Source: Trema orientale
Taxonomy: Eukaryota; Streptophyta; Magnoliopsida; Rosales; Cannabaceae
Direction: 5' to 3'
Length of the DNA: 64,000 nucleotides
NCBI GenBank assembly: GCA_002914845.1
Contig: JXTC01000002.1
Coordinates: forward strand, 2,175,700-2,239,699
Shown here piece after piece: positions 23,636 to 36,400 of this stretch. The notes below the pieces were generated by a model, which worked only from the letters and a program-made list of their open reading frames with translations, did no database searches and had not been told where the DNA came from. Positions within the stretch are counted from its first letter, which is position 1. Every line of letters begins with the position of its first letter. Made by a program: the position numbers and the translations under genes.

Positions 23636-25309
23636 ATGACTTTCAATTTATCAAGTTGAAAGGTTGTTCTATAATTCCAAAAATATTATTTTTAAAATTA
23701 GAATAAAAGCGTTTATTTCATACATTCTATGTGCAAAGTTTTTTCTATTTTTCAAAGAAAAATGCTAAAAAATACTTGTGATACTAAGCACCACACACTA
23801 ATAAAAATATAAAACTCTAACATAAAATTCACATTAATAAGTTTCTACATCTTTGTTAGTGTGTTTCTCATAAGTCAAAAAATCGCTCTTGAGAAAGAAA
23901 AAAAAAAGTTAAAAAAAAAAAAAAGGTCGCTCCTTGGAAGAAAAAAAAAAACGGTGACCTCTCAAAAAATATATATATATATATTATATAAGGAAAAAAA
24001 AATGCATATGATGTTCACCACCGTAGCCGGGACCAACCAAGTGCAGGGCCAGGTTCCAATATGGTAACTCGAGTTGGGTATGCTCACCTAATCCCAGGCC
24101 CAAGATTCCAAGGCTTTTCTTTTGATCTTTTATTTATTTATTTATTTTATTATTACTATTTTTTTTTAATGAACAATTGTCATTTCATGGTTAATCTATG
24201 TATGTTAAGTGGCAGACAAATTTAACGAGATTAATTCTTATGCAAATAGATTTTACACCTTTTTACTATAAAACGCTACAAAATTTTTGCTACCAAACAA
24301 ATCCTAATTTCTAAAGCTTTTATGTCTGAAAAATTAGGTTAAACTTTGAAGGGAGCTGTAACATAAATAAGTGAAAAAGGATTTTTTTTTTAATTTTTAA
24401 ATGTTTTTGGTCTGAAATAAATTGAGTGTAGTATATTGCTAGACAATGCATGGTGAGTTGGAAACCAACTCTGAAACCTCTAAAAGGCATATCACTTCAG
24501 TGTCTATCTACATGTCACTCGGCTTTTCCACGTCTCTTTCTGTTAAGACTTCCTTTAGGATTCATATTCAGTTGACATCAAATAAGAATATTTACCATAG
24601 ATGTCATTTGGCTTTTTTCATGTTGGAAATATCACAAACCTAACTCTATTCTGTGGTGGTTCACATGTCTCTTATCCAACTATATTCAAACTCCTATATT
24701 TCACAATCGAATCAGAAAACGAAACTGTCAAATGGTAAAAGTTTTTAACTGTGAGAAGTTTATTTTGAGAGTGAATTGTAATGAAAGTGGAAGCTACACA
24801 AACATTTTCTCTCAAAAAAAAAGGTATATTTATCTGCAGTTTCTATAGTATTGAACTGCCACTCATGAAACGACAGGCAAAAGTTTCAACACATATATGT
24901 GATATATTGATTCCTGTATTGATATATGTATTTCATTTTTTTTTTTTTTATATACAGCTCAAGAAAATGAGAGGGGGCAAGGCTAGGCACCAGCTGCATT
25001 GTTGCCATGAGCAATCTTGACACCCTAAAACTAGTTTGAGGTATAAAATTTGCAGAAGATTTTCTACCACGAACTGGTACCTCATTCAATGAAGTAAGCA
25101 CTGTTCCTCCTGTTACCGCTCGCCGGAGATTAGCATTCATGGTGTTATAGGTTGTTCCCGTACTATACATCACTCACTGGTTGCCTTCTAATTTACATAG
25201 CTAGTATGAAAAACTGCAAAAATCCTGGTGGATAAGTATATGCCAAAGCAAATGATCCAATTTCTCCAGCAACTTTTAACACTGAATGAGTGAAAAGTCA
25301 TTCATGGGT
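23636..25309. other. Intergenic DNA and likely 3' UTR of the MADS gene
   Basis: AT-rich. The frame at 24886-25173 (-, 95 codons) lies just downstream of the MADS stop on the same strand and may be part of its 3' UTR. I recognise no domain in it. Confidence 0.35.
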
Positions 25310-28300
25310 CTAGTTCGGGTGCTGCAAAAAGCAATATAGAAGTTTATAATACGAAGGAAGAAGTTTCAATAATCAAAGGGTATTAATAATTGCCATCCGG
25401 AATTTCGTATCAGAAGCATACACCACAAAACAAGAAGATATTTGAGAAGATTGAATTCGGTATATCATTGAGAGTAAATCTTTCATACTACAAGCTAACA
25501 TTCATTGAGACACGGGGAAAAACTGACCTGAGGATATAAAGTTTCATCTAACATAGAAACAGCGTAAGTCCCAGATGTGGAAGCCCAATTATCTTGATGG
25601 TTAGTCTCATATCCATGTCTAGGAACTTCAAAGTTTCCATTGACATGATAATCCACAGCGTTTTCCTGTGGATTAATCTCCGTTTGAGGTTGAAATTTTG
25701 GATCATTTAGAACGTTCAGATTGTAAGGCACGTAAGGAAATTGACCACCACCCAGTTGTAGACTCACAGGCGTGGTTCTGCTTAAATCGCTAACCATGCC
25801 ATTTTCTTGTCCAGAATTGGAAATCTCTGGGTTTCTACCCATGCCAAAGTAACCAGAGTAACTACCAAACGAGGAACTTGTCGAGCACTCCATTTCTCTG
25901 TGATAAAGACGTGTAAAATAAAAATTAAAAAATTAAAAATTAAAAAAAAAAAAAAAAAAACACTGAGAATTGGGTTGGGGTGGGGGATTGGCAGACGAAG
26001 ATGTCACTCTCCATCTAAAGGAAGAGATTCATCTTATAATATGATGTATGATATATGATACAAGGATTGTCTAGCTACATTTTCATCTAATACGTAAAAT
26101 TGGATGGGTAAATTGAAATGTAGTTTTCCAAAAACCAGAGTCAGAAGCAGAATAAATTTGTATATAAATTTTCAGAAACCAGATTTAAAGCATTGCACTT
26201 CAAATGAACCACTCACCTATGAGAAAGCAAGCTTGGGTCATCAGGTAAAACAATATTTTGACCGTCATTATTAGGTATCCATGACAAAGGCTGGAGCTGC
26301 TGCTCAGCACCCACTCTGAAGGGTATATGTATCCCATTTTGGAACTGCACGATAAGGCTAGTGAAGATTAGAGCTTTTAAACTTGTCAAAGAACCCCATC
26401 AGGATAATACTCTCAAAACCAATATATTTCACCTGGGTACTGCAATCTAATGACATGAATTGCTGCTTTTGCAAAATTTCCTGCCAATAAAGGAAGAAAG
26501 TATTGGTACTGAAGTAAGACAAAAGATGATAAACCATCAAGTACTTTATTTTTTGGGAGGGAGAAGTACTTATTTTTGTTAAGATGAATAGAAATGGATC
26601 TGTAGGTAAATATGCTCTCAAACTTATGTGTTAAGGCTATTAATAGGGTCATTTCAACTTTGCTCTCAAACTTATGGGTTAAGGCTATTAATAGGGTCAT
26701 TTCAACTTTGCTCTCAAACTTATGGGTTAAGGCTAATGTTAGTGTAATTCTCTCTTTTTTCTTCCTCCTCAAGCCACTGGCCGCACTTTGTATCTCAACT
26801 CACACATGCTATTCACCTCAAATGGCGTCTTTACCTTTCTCCATTCCTAAAATCAAACAGTAGTAAGGTCCCAGAATATGTGTACCCTCTGCTCAAATGG
26901 TTGAATCCAGAACCTCCTCCCTATTACTAAGGAGTGGCATGTCAATCTGCTGCTAGCAGGAACTTTCTGGTTCTCAAGTTTTTTGTAAGTATAGTTTTCT
27001 GTTGAGGTACCTCATCTCTTGTGCAACTCCTTTCAAGCGATTTAAAACAAGTCAAATTGCAAATGAATAAATAGAACAAATTAACTCCCGAACTAAGAAC
27101 CTAGAATCAAAGAATGGATGACAAAAACTACCCACAGGCACAGCCAACCAAAAAGCATATGGTTGGCCAATCCAAACTTCTTTGGGCTATTTAATAAACT
27201 ATCAAACGATACCTTTCCCAGAGAAGCATACCTTGTGGCTTCGAATTTGGTTAATTGATTCTCTTAGTGAGTTTTCCATTTGCCCCAGATGTTCTACACT
27301 ATCAATCTTATCAGGGTTAGTCCAATAGCTGCACAACTCAAAACAATAACAAAATTAGCATGCAGTGATGATCTAAAATGCAGGACTTTACCTCAGCTTG
27401 AAAAAAAAAAAAAAAAAAAAAAANAAGAAGAAAGAAAGAAATACTTCCAAACACTAACCTGAGTCTCTTATGTATTTCAGAAAGTTGAGTCTGAAACAAC
27501 ATAGCCTGGTTGGATAATTCCTGCCCAAAACATGTGATCATCAATACTCATGAGTCATGACCCAAGAGTGCAATAACAAGAGAACGTCCAAGAATTTGCA
27601 AATTACCTCAATGGTTTGAGAACTGAAACAGAGACAGAAAATAAAAAAGAATTAATATTTAATTACTGATCTGGGACAACTCAATCTGAAAAGGTCAATT
27701 GGTATTTTAAAAAAATAAACAAATAAACAAAAATAAAAACATACCCTGTACCCAAAAATTCTTGAATATTTACATCATGGTCCAACTTCTTAAACGTTTT
27801 TTTCAGTGCCTAAACTCTCAAAAGAGAAAATACAAAGAAACGCAATTATGTTGCAGATAGGAGTTATGATGGTACTCAGATGACATCCAAAAAGAAAGGA
27901 AATAAAAACTTAAATTAACACTGACAGAGAACAGGTTGTAAAAATTGAACTTACTTCGAGACTTTCCAACTTCCTGTTACAATCAAATGAAAGAAGTTTA
28001 ATGACACTTCTCCTTGATGTATATCAATCTTGGATACATAATAACACAAATATAATTTTCAAGTGAGAGATTAACTTCTACCTTTTTGCCCTTTCTTGTG
28101 GAGTGAGTTGAGCAAATTTTGCAATAACCTCTTCAATACTGCTAGACTCAGCCAAAAAAAAAAAAAATGGACCTCAATAAGAATCAACAAATCCAATGTC
28201 GACACGAACACAAGCACTAGCACTAATTTCACATCAGCAATTATATTGTATTAATATGAGGCTAGATGATTAGCTATATAGACAATACAAATTACGAATA

Positions 28301-28516
28301 CAAAGATAACAAGAGAAAGAATGAACTCTACCTGCGTTTTCCACTGCACAAAGAAGGCTTGCCAGTTGGTGAGAACATGAGAAGGATTATCTCTATATCA
28401 CAAAGTATAGATAACTCATTAGCCTTTTTCATGATGCCATGCTTCCTCTTGGCATAAGTTGCTTGACGCCCATTTGTATTCTCCAACTTCTTTATCTTTA
28501 GCTTTACCCTTCCCAT
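25310..28516 (-). CDS. MIKC*-type MADS-box transcription factor, AGL30/AGL65 (P-clade) type
   Basis: I reconstruct 11 coding exons, read downwards: 28332-28516, 28082-28141, 27955-27973, 27745-27809, 27607-27622, 27459-27520, 27232-27328, 26433-26480, 26217-26344, 25528-25897 and 25310-25321. All have GT/AG sites and compatible phases, totalling 1062 nt (353 aa). Exon 1 encodes the MADS domain (starts GRVKLKIKKLENTNGRQ, includes ELSILCDIEIILLMFSPTGK), which binds CArG-type DNA as a dimer. Exons 2-8 encode the extended I/K region spread over many small exons, typical of MIKC*. Exons 9-10 encode a Gln/Asn/Ser-rich C-terminal region. P-clade proteins pair with S-clade partners and act mainly in pollen maturation; that role is family knowledge. 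The last exon (ending H-P-N-stop) is least certain: reading through the exon 10 donor would instead end at 25495 after ten extra residues. The N at 27424 lies in a poly-A intron tract. Confidence 0.88.
26613..26740. repeat. 48-bp tandem repeat inside a MADS-gene intron, about 2.7 copies
   Basis: TGCTCTCAAACTTATGKGTT recurs at 26613, 26661 and 26709, with the rest of the unit (AAGGCTATTAATAGGGTCAT) nearly identical. It lies in the intron between the exons ending at 27232 and starting at 26480. As 48 is a multiple of three, it produces repetitive open frames on both strands that are not real genes. Confidence 0.9.
27424..27424. other. Single ambiguous base
   Basis: One N at the end of a poly-A run inside a MADS-gene intron. 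It does not touch an exon. Confidence 0.99.
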
Positions 28517-29250
28517 CCTGCGCCTTATACCGCGAACTTCTTAATCTCGCCTCCTCGGATTTATGCTCCCTATCATCCCAATCCTATCAAAAAAAAAAAA
28601 AAAATAGAGAGAAAAAAAGTACCCATCACATTTCAAAATTCTAAACAATTCAACAGCTTTCTCAGTACAAAATTAGCATTTGCAGCTTAAATCTTCCCAA
28701 AAGTTGAAAAAGACAACAAAGAAACAAAGAAGAAAAAGAAACGATGCCCCTCCATCCAAATTCTCCAAACAAACAAAGTGAAATGGGTTCTTTTTCTTAG
28801 GCTTAAGAAACCGAGTTCAACAAAGGCGTAATGAATCAAAAACATAAAAAAGAGGAAAAACCCAGATGAGGAATAAAGCTATATAAGGCATCAAACGCTC
28901 TAGATCAATACCCAGTTCGAGAATCAAACTCGTTTTTTCCGCCCTGCGAAAGCACCAAACGCTCTAGAACAATACCCAGTTCGAGAATCAAACTAGTTTT
29001 CATACATAACCACGTTACCTCATGTTTGCAATAAATGAAACAACTCTAATGAAAACATTCAAAAACACACAAAAGGAATACTCGTCTTTCACCAAAAAAA
29101 GACATCAAATTCAATGAAAATTTAAAGAACCCACGTTGAACAAACAACAAAAACAAAAAAAACCCAGATAAGAAACAAAGCAGAAGGAGGTACCAAAGGA
29201 ATCGACACCGAATGAGTTGGAGAAAAGTGAGTTAAAACTTGGTCGAAAAA
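28517..29250 (-). other. Probable 5' leader (with possible intron) of the MADS gene
   Basis: Sequence upstream of the MADS start codon, read on the minus strand. It contains a poly-A run at about 28588-28603 and a 64-bp duplication. No open frame is credible. The transcription start is not defined, and a 5' UTR intron is possible. Confidence 0.4.
28892..29000. repeat. 64-bp direct duplication upstream of the MADS gene
   Basis: CAAACGCTCTAGAWCAATAC followed by CCAGTTCGAGAATCAAACT occurs at 28892 and again at 28956, with one or two differences. The segment between holds a short GC-richer patch (CCGCCCTGCG). Confidence 0.85.
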
Positions 29251-29565
29251 TGAGGTTGAAAATGGAGAAATGTGGAGAGAATGAAAAGAGAAGAAAGGAA
29301 GGGAAGGGAAGGGAAGGGAAGGGGGGTGTGTGTCATGTGTGTGTGAGCTTACATATAGCTTTACATTACACGACTGGGTTGCCGCCAAAATCGGTCATCA
29401 AAGCAACCGCGAGAATCGCCAACCCTCTCAAACTCTCCTAATCCCAAACCAACCAAACACAACCAAACCAGCTCTTCGCCTTTACTTTATTTTATTTTAT
29501 TATTTTCTCTTGCATAGTATATAACTTTTATACATTGTGTTTACGCTCTTTTTTTTTTCCCCCAA

Positions 29566-29862
29566 TTTATATCTTGTATTTTTATTATTATCAATATTAA
29601 CTTTTAAATTTAAAATTTATTATAAAATTATACTATGACACCAATTCAGATCAGTTAATTTATTAAGATGATTTAATAAATTTATTCTCGTATAAATTTT
29701 TATACAGTTTATTTTAAATTTTTTAAACGATTTCTTAATAAGTTAACTGCTCTAAATTAGGATTAAAGTATAAATTTGTAACAGATTTCCAATTTAAGAG
29801 TCAATATTGATAAATATTAAAATACAAAATATAATTTGAACAAATTGTTATAAAAATATAAT
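29566..29862. mobile_element. Foldback element, copy B
   Basis: The left arm (TTGTATTTTTATTATTATCA, then TTAAAATTTATTATAAAATT) pairs with the right arm (GTATAAATTTGTAACAGATT through AATTTGAACAAATTGTT). It belongs to the same family as the copies at 5181 and 30411, but has a shorter interior (about 150 bp). Confidence 0.6.
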
Positions 29863-30410
29863 ATCCCTTTCTCATTTTAGCCTCTACTGCCTTTCTTTCC
29901 CTTCGTCAAGTTTTCAATTTTATATTAACAACAATTAGCAACAAATGCATACTTGATTAATTAATTATTCTTTTTTTTTTATTGCCTATATTTCATGAGT
30001 GAATATTTTGTTGGTACTTAAATAGTACACACCTTTTTTATTAAAAAAAAAAGACTTAAATTATACACTTTTATCCACTTATGTTAGCATGTTACCTAAT
30101 TCCTAAGAATGTCAACAGCAAATCGAGGACTCTTTTTTAATTATCATCCTTAACGGTAATATTATACCTATTTTAACAGGAAAAAAATTATAATTAACCA
30201 TTGCTATTTTAAAACAAAAAAAAACTAAAAAATTATAGTTAACCATTATTCTTTCTTTTTTTAAAAAAAAAAAAAAGAACTAAGACGAGAATACTATGGA
30301 ACCATAAAGTGTTTTTATAATTATTATGACATCAAATAGAACAATATACAAAATGGCTTTCAAACTCTATAATTAAATGTATAAAAACATACAAGTCTCA
30401 AAACTCATTA

Positions 30411-30914
30411 TTGTATATTTATACATTGCATTTCAATTGTTACCTTGCGTTTTGGCTATTATCATCATCAACTTTTAGATTTAAAATTTGAAACAAATTT
30501 ATACTTTGTTTAGGTTAAAGATTACTTTTAACCATTGAGTTTGACAAAATACACTTACATACATTTTTTGAGTCAAAATAAATATGTTATTAATTAGAAG
30601 AATCTAATACAACAACTGACATGATATGATAGAAGGAATATCATCCTTCAACCAAGTAAATTTATTATTTAGCCTAAGACTATCTCTAATGCATTATGCT
30701 AAAAAAAATGGTGTATTAGTCATTAATTTTAATGTATTTTAAATTTATTTGTTTAACATTCAAAGGGGTATTTTAGTAAATTCAATGAAAAAATTAGTGA
30801 TTGACTAAGAACGTGTAATTCGTTACAAATTTTAAATTTAAAGGATTAATAATAACCAAAATATGAACTATAAAATAAAAAAATTTTCAAAATACAAGTT
30901 ATAAAAAGTTAAAT
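30411..30914. mobile_element. Foldback element, copy C
   Basis: The left arm (about 30411-30510, CTTGCGTTTTGGCTATTATC, then TTGAAACAAATTTATAC) pairs with the right arm (about 30818-30914, CGTTACAAATTTTAAATTTA, then AATAACCAAAATATGAACTA). The overall size is close to copy A. No transposase is seen. Confidence 0.6.
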
Positions 30915-32054
30915 ATCTTCTTTTTTTTTAATAAAGAAACTTTATTAAACATGCTCCAAACTATGCCAAATTTAATCCATATGCTCCAATTAATAATTGT
31001 TTTTGTCTTTTTATATACGTATATGAAACAAAAAAAACCTTTGATAATACTAAACATAATTTTAATCATTTATACTTTTTATTTAAAAAAAAAATCTCAA
31101 CGCTCACCCATTCTTTCATCTCTCTTAGTCACGATTGCGAGCGTTTGAAAGTAAAATAGTGTGAAAATAAAATCTACAATTTCATTAAACTTGTATTATC
31201 AAGTTATTCACGATTTACATGGGTTTGAACTTATTTTTAATTAAGGCATGGATAATAGACTTTTATATTTAAATGTTGGGTTTTATATTTGAGTTTTAAC
31301 GATATTATTATGATGTTAAATTCTGCATTAAAATTTGATTTTCAACTAATTTATGCAAATTACTTAAAAAATTGGACTGAATGTCTCGATGAACATAAAA
31401 TTTTTTAACCCCATTTACATAACATTCGATGCATTTCAACAATGCATAGTAAAATATTTTACGAATAATTTCGATGTGATTTTGTTGACCGAGTAATTTT
31501 CCAAAGACTATTATCACAAACACTTCGTTGAATTGCCATATGAGTAGATATGTCAAATGAGTTGTGTCTAGACCCGCACGTATTTCGTGTCGTACTTGAT
31601 AGGATCCAACAAAATATCGTGTCGTTCTCTTATTAATCCAAATTTTAAAATACTAAGTCCAGTACGATCCACAAACACAAGCACATCTCACATCGTAGTC
31701 GTGCTTGTGCTATGCCTTATATCATGCTAAATATAATGAGGCCTAGTGTATCTTTGCAGTCAACTTCAGTCAACTCATTAAATTATTATGATGGTCAATA
31801 TTTATTATTACTTTTAGAAATATTGAATCAAAAAAATATATTTTGATTTGAAATAATAACATAAATATGTAATATACTCGAAATTGTTTAAAAAGAAAAT
31901 ATTTAATTAAAAATCACAAATGCAAAATTGTTTCTAAAAGACAAAACAATAAAAGTGAACAAGGTCGAGCCAGCTCATAGTATCCAAAAATTAGAGCCTG
32001 ACACGGCTCAACCCTTCGTATTGCGCTTGGCACGACTAAAAGTCATCGAGTAAT

Positions 32055-32215
32055 ATTAAGGACACCAATATCTTACACCAAAAATTTACACCACATAAAG
32101 TGACAACTACTTTCTTTTTGAAAATAGAACCATACTATTTAAAATTAAAATTATATGGCTAAAAATGATGTTATATCACTAGTGTAAATTTTTGATAAAA
32201 AATTTTAGTGTCATG
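32055..32215. mobile_element. Small TIR element (MITE), about 160 bp
   Basis: The left end GACACCAATATCTTACACC, then AAAAATTTACAC, matches the reverse complement of the right end (GTGTAAATTTTTGATA, then AAATTTTAGTGTC). The interior is AT-rich and non-coding. Confidence 0.55.
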
Positions 32216-32479
32216 ATCTTTACCCAAAGTCAGCTCTTAACCGTACCATGTTCGGCACAAAGTTTTTGTACTGTGACTTCGTACGAAATGAGTGGCCCAG
32301 CCCATTTGGCAGCCCAAACATTTCTAGACGTGAGTGCATGATCGTTTGAGTTCGATAACAGGTGAGCTTTGAGGACTCATCCTGACAAGGCCCATTTCCT
32401 TTCGAGAAGGCCCAAATCTTAAGACAGATAGATAAGATAGAACACAAGAGCCTTGTGTCTTGAGACTAGAGAGTGAAGA

Positions 32480-33481
32480 ATGAAGACGATAACGCCATGG
32501 CCAAGCTTTCCCGCCCTACACAGAGTCCACAGCACCGTAATCCCATTCCCACCTCAAACCCAAACCCTCCTCTTCCCTCAAGCTACTTTTCTTCCTTCCT
32601 CCCCAAAACCCTACATAAACCCTAATCCTATCCCCAAAAAGCCCTCTGGTTCACTCGCCCTGACCCTCAAACCCGTTCCCCAACTTTCCGGCCATCCAAA
32701 CACCTCCGATTCCGGCATTCTTTTCCGGGAAAAGATCCTCTACCTCGAGAACCAGCTCAACGTCGATTCCCACAAAGCCCTCCACCTAAACCCCGATTTC
32801 CGATCCGCTCCCCTCTCCTCCGTCAAGTCCGTCGAGCAATGCCTCTCCTCTATGGGAATCGAGCGCTCCGCAATCGGAAGAATCCTCGACATGCACCCCA
32901 AGCTCCTCACCTCCGATCCCGATTACGACCTCTACCCTATATTCGATTTCCTCCTCAACGAGGTCGGAATCCCATTCCCGGATATCCGGAAGTGCATAAT
33001 TCGGTGCCCTAGATTACTGGTCTGTGATGTGGATGGTCAATTACGACCCACTTTTGGGTTCTTAACGGGTTTGGGTTTCGTGGGTCGGAATTCGATTACA
33101 TGCCACACGGCTTTGCTTTTGGTGTCCAATGTGGAAGGTACCCTTTTGCCCAAAATTGAGTATTTGCAGAGTATGGGGCTTTCTTATGATGAAGTCGTCA
33201 CCATGGTGCTTAGGTCTCCTGGGCTGTTGACACTTAGTGTCCAAAACAATCTTGTGCCTAAAGTAGAGTACTTTTTGAGGGAAATGAAGGGAGATGTTGT
33301 TGAGTTGAGGCGGTTTCCGCAGTACTTTTCGTTTAGTTTGGAGGCTAAGATTAAGCCAAGGCATAGGCTTTTGGTTGAACATGGGATCTGGCTTCCATTA
33401 TCGGCAATGCTGAAGGTTAGTGATGGAGAATTCAATGCTCGTTTGCTCGAAATGCGATTGCGGTCAGCGGGTGGCAGATAG
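32480..33481 (+). CDS. MTEF1: Plastid mTERF-family protein, SOLDAT10/MTEF1-like, single exon, 333 aa
   Basis: This intronless frame begins at an ATG shortly after an in-frame-free leader and ends with TAG at 33479-33481. Residues 1 to about 75 are rich in Pro, Ser and Thr with few acids, fitting a chloroplast transit peptide. The rest is built of repeated mTERF motifs (leucine-rich helix pairs), with family signatures such as [44 protein letters not shown] and [12 protein letters not shown]. mTERF proteins bind organellar nucleic acid and affect transcription or RNA processing. In Arabidopsis the closest type, SOLDAT10/MTEF1, is plastid-located and needed for plastid gene expression and embryo viability. 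Orthology here is from remembered motif similarity, not a search. The first half is clearly more C/G-rich at third positions than the second. Confidence 0.92.
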   Translation: MKTITPWPSFPALHRVHSTVIPFPPQTQTLLFPQATFLPSSPKPYINPNPIPKKPSGSLALTLKPVPQLSGHPNTSDSGILFREKILYLENQLNVDSHKALHLNPDFRSAPLSSVKSVEQCLSSMGIERSAIGRILDMHPKLLTSDPDYDLYPIFDFLLNEVGIPFPDIRKCIIRCPRLLVCDVDGQLRPTFGFLTGLGFVGRNSITCHTALLLVSNVEGTLLPKIEYLQSMGLSYDEVVTMVLRSPGLLTLSVQNNLVPKVEYFLREMKGDVVELRRFPQYFSFSLEAKIKPRHRLLVEHGIWLPLSAMLKVSDGEFNARLLEMRLRSAGGR

Positions 33482-36400
33482 TTTTGTAGTAAGTTTCTCA
33501 GTCTTTGAATATTGTATATTGAATTAACAGTGCAAACATTTGACTTTTTTAGGGGTGATAGTGGAATTAGATTATACTTACTTTGGTCCTCCTCCCAAAG
33601 GGTTAAGCTTCTGGGGATGGTATCTGGAAATACCGTGGATGTATCATGTATGTCTATGATAGACAAGTATACAGTTATGTGGAGTAAAGACTGCACTTTT
33701 ATGTATAGCAACATGGGCTGATATGTGTTGAAGACTTGGGGGTAAGCTTTATATCTTCTGTTTGCAATGTGTAACTTAAGGCTTAAATTAGTATGAATGG
33801 TCGCATGGAAAACTATAACTAGATTGCGTTAAGGTAGTGGGAGTTGGAAGTTGGAACTGAAAGTGTTCTAAGCTTTATGCATACTGCAAATTACTTTATG
33901 ATAGGTTCGCTTCCATAAGAATAGTGTCTCCATTTCAGACATAGCTAGTATTCCTAACAAACTTTGTAGCATTTGAATTAGTTTTCTGTAGTATATGCTA
34001 ATATTCCAGGGAGTGGATTGTGGGACGCGGCATGAGTGTTACTATGTATATGATGCTGAGATTAATCTTTTAAAACGTTTGATGCTCAATTAGAGATCTC
34101 GAAGTTATGTGAGGTTGGAAGCTTTTGTTTAAAATTAAAGATATATTCATGAGAGTCACCACCAATGAAAATTGTGTTATCTTCGTGGTGCTAAATTCGT
34201 AGATTCCTTGCTTATGGAATTTCCATTGGCATTACCCTCTAATTAGACCTTTTGTTTAATGTTAAAGTTCATGAGAATCATCACCAATGAAATTGTGTTA
34301 TCTTCGTGATGCCAAATTCGTAGATTCCTTGCTTATGGAATTTCCATTGGAATTACCTTCTAATTAGACCATTTCCAGTCACTAGAAAGTGAACCTTAAT
34401 TTAAATCAGAGCTAATTTGTAACCCATTCTTCTAATTTGATCTGAGGCACTTCGAGTGCTTATATATGCAGTAGTCGTGTTTTGATTGGGTGGGTTTTCA
34501 TTACCCCCATGTTCGACATGAGAAAAGGACATGGTACGACTAACTTGGGCCAAAATGACCCCTTTTTTGTGCCTTTTTTGAAAATGACATTTTTAGGTTT
34601 GTTTGACCTATAGTCAAGAACTTTTTGACAATGAAAATTTTCTTAAAATATTATAAATAATGGTCTTTTCACGATGAAGAAGTTATTAACTACACGTTAA
34701 GGAGCGTTCTGACACTTCTAAAAATGTTATTTTCTAAAAAAGTCACTTAGGCCCAAGTTACTCCTATCCATTTCATTTTCTCATGTTGACATCCTTTTCC
34801 AACTTGGAAGTTGGGCTCAGTGATGGAGCATGGAATTTGGGTTCGGCTTGTTATTTATTTAGTTCTCAACTCTTCCAGGGCAAGCGGGCTTTTATGGGGC
34901 AAGGAATTTGGATTGGGCTTCTTTCCTGTTGAAGCCCTCTTTCTCTTACTAGTCACGACTCCAGGTAGTCTCTCCTTCGCGCAGCTGCCTCACAACAGTC
35001 AATATTCCCCCATTCTAACGAGTCAAGAAGTTTGACATGATGTCTAAAACGGGATGAAGCTTTCATTAGTTGTAAATATCCTTCTCTCTATAGGATGAAG
35101 GCATGAAGCTTAAGGTGTCAATGATAAAAATGAGATGTAAAGTCAAAGCAAATTCCTATTATAGGAAGTAATTTTCTTCCATGAGTACTGGTAAAACCGC
35201 TGATTCTTTTTGTCAATAGGACTTTTAGGTCCTATCTTGACTTGTTTGCTCCAGTGCCTCTTTTCTGTTATGGAGGAATGAAAAAGAAAAGAATGAATTG
35301 TTCTTTGCACAGACGCTGCATTAACACCCTGTATTTCAAACTTAAAATCACAGAGCCTGTTTTCCAAAAATTGTGAATTTGCTTTACTTTAAAACATACC
35401 CTTTACTCCTTTATTGGGCTCTAGGCGAGCCTGCATATTGCAGGCGTTGGTCCTGCTCTCTTCCTCATCTAATTATATTCTTCTTTCTGTTTCTTCTTTA
35501 ATAGCTTGAACTGGGGAAAGTTTTAAAGACACTCGAGCTTAACTTTTCGATTGTCTAACATTTGCCAATTTCTGAGTACTTTGAGGATAGAGATTTTTCT
35601 TTTTCCATTGCAACTATATTTCTGATGCCATAGTTTTTTCAGTTGATGTCCTTGTGAATACTGATCAGCAAAAGCCTGACATTAACTAAGTTATGTAATT
35701 AACAAGCCATGAACTCGAAGTGGGGGTCCTCAAACTGCAGCGCTTGACAATCTTTCTCCATTTATCTTTATAATCACATTATAGTGTCGGCATACAGTTC
35801 ACACAATATCAATCACAATGTAGCTTTGCTTTGGCTTTTTGTGCTGTTTGGACAATCAACAAAACAAGAAGTCTGTATTGAGTGTCTTCTTGTTATGGAA
35901 TATTTCTGTGAACTGTTGTGGCTCGACATTCATAGACATGTTCTGTTCTGCTCTCTTCTCTTCAAACGAATCTTTCATTGAAGCTTATATGCTGTTAGAA
36001 TAGGGATAGGAAAAACTTTGGCAAACTCACCAGTCACCAGTACTTAGGTAGTCCACCCCTATGTCGCTGGTGGTGTTGTTACATGGGTCCTGGACTGGCA
36101 TAAATGGGCCAAAGCCCTGATTAAGTTGGGTACCAACTGAACCTATCCCTCAAACAAATTCTCATCCACACATACTCCACCGAAAAAAAAAAAAAAAAAA
36201 CCCCGCCCCTTAATGCCATTTGCCTTTATCAAGATATTGGGATTTTCCTTCCCTTGCTTTTTCGAAAAAATCAATCTCTGTTTTGCTTTCTTAACCACAA
36301 ATATGCTGTAACCATGTGATTAATTTGTACTACTAGTAGTCTCAATAAGAGCTTAACTAACCATTTCTCATATTGAAGCCAAGATTACTAGAAGTAAATA

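Larger units (their letters stand above)
29251..32479. other. Intergenic DNA with foldback elements, no gene
   Basis: Between the divergent MADS (-) and mTERF (+) genes. It holds foldback copies B and C and a small TIR element near 32055-32215 (listed separately). The rest is AT-rich with no supported coding region. Confidence 0.45.

Noticed and set aside
26413-26863. Repetitive open frames on both strands
   Set aside because: They are produced by the 48-bp intronic repeat, whose length is a multiple of three; they are not genes.
32220-32447. Minus-strand frame upstream of the mTERF gene
   Set aside because: No domain, and it overlaps the likely promoter or leader of the mTERF gene.
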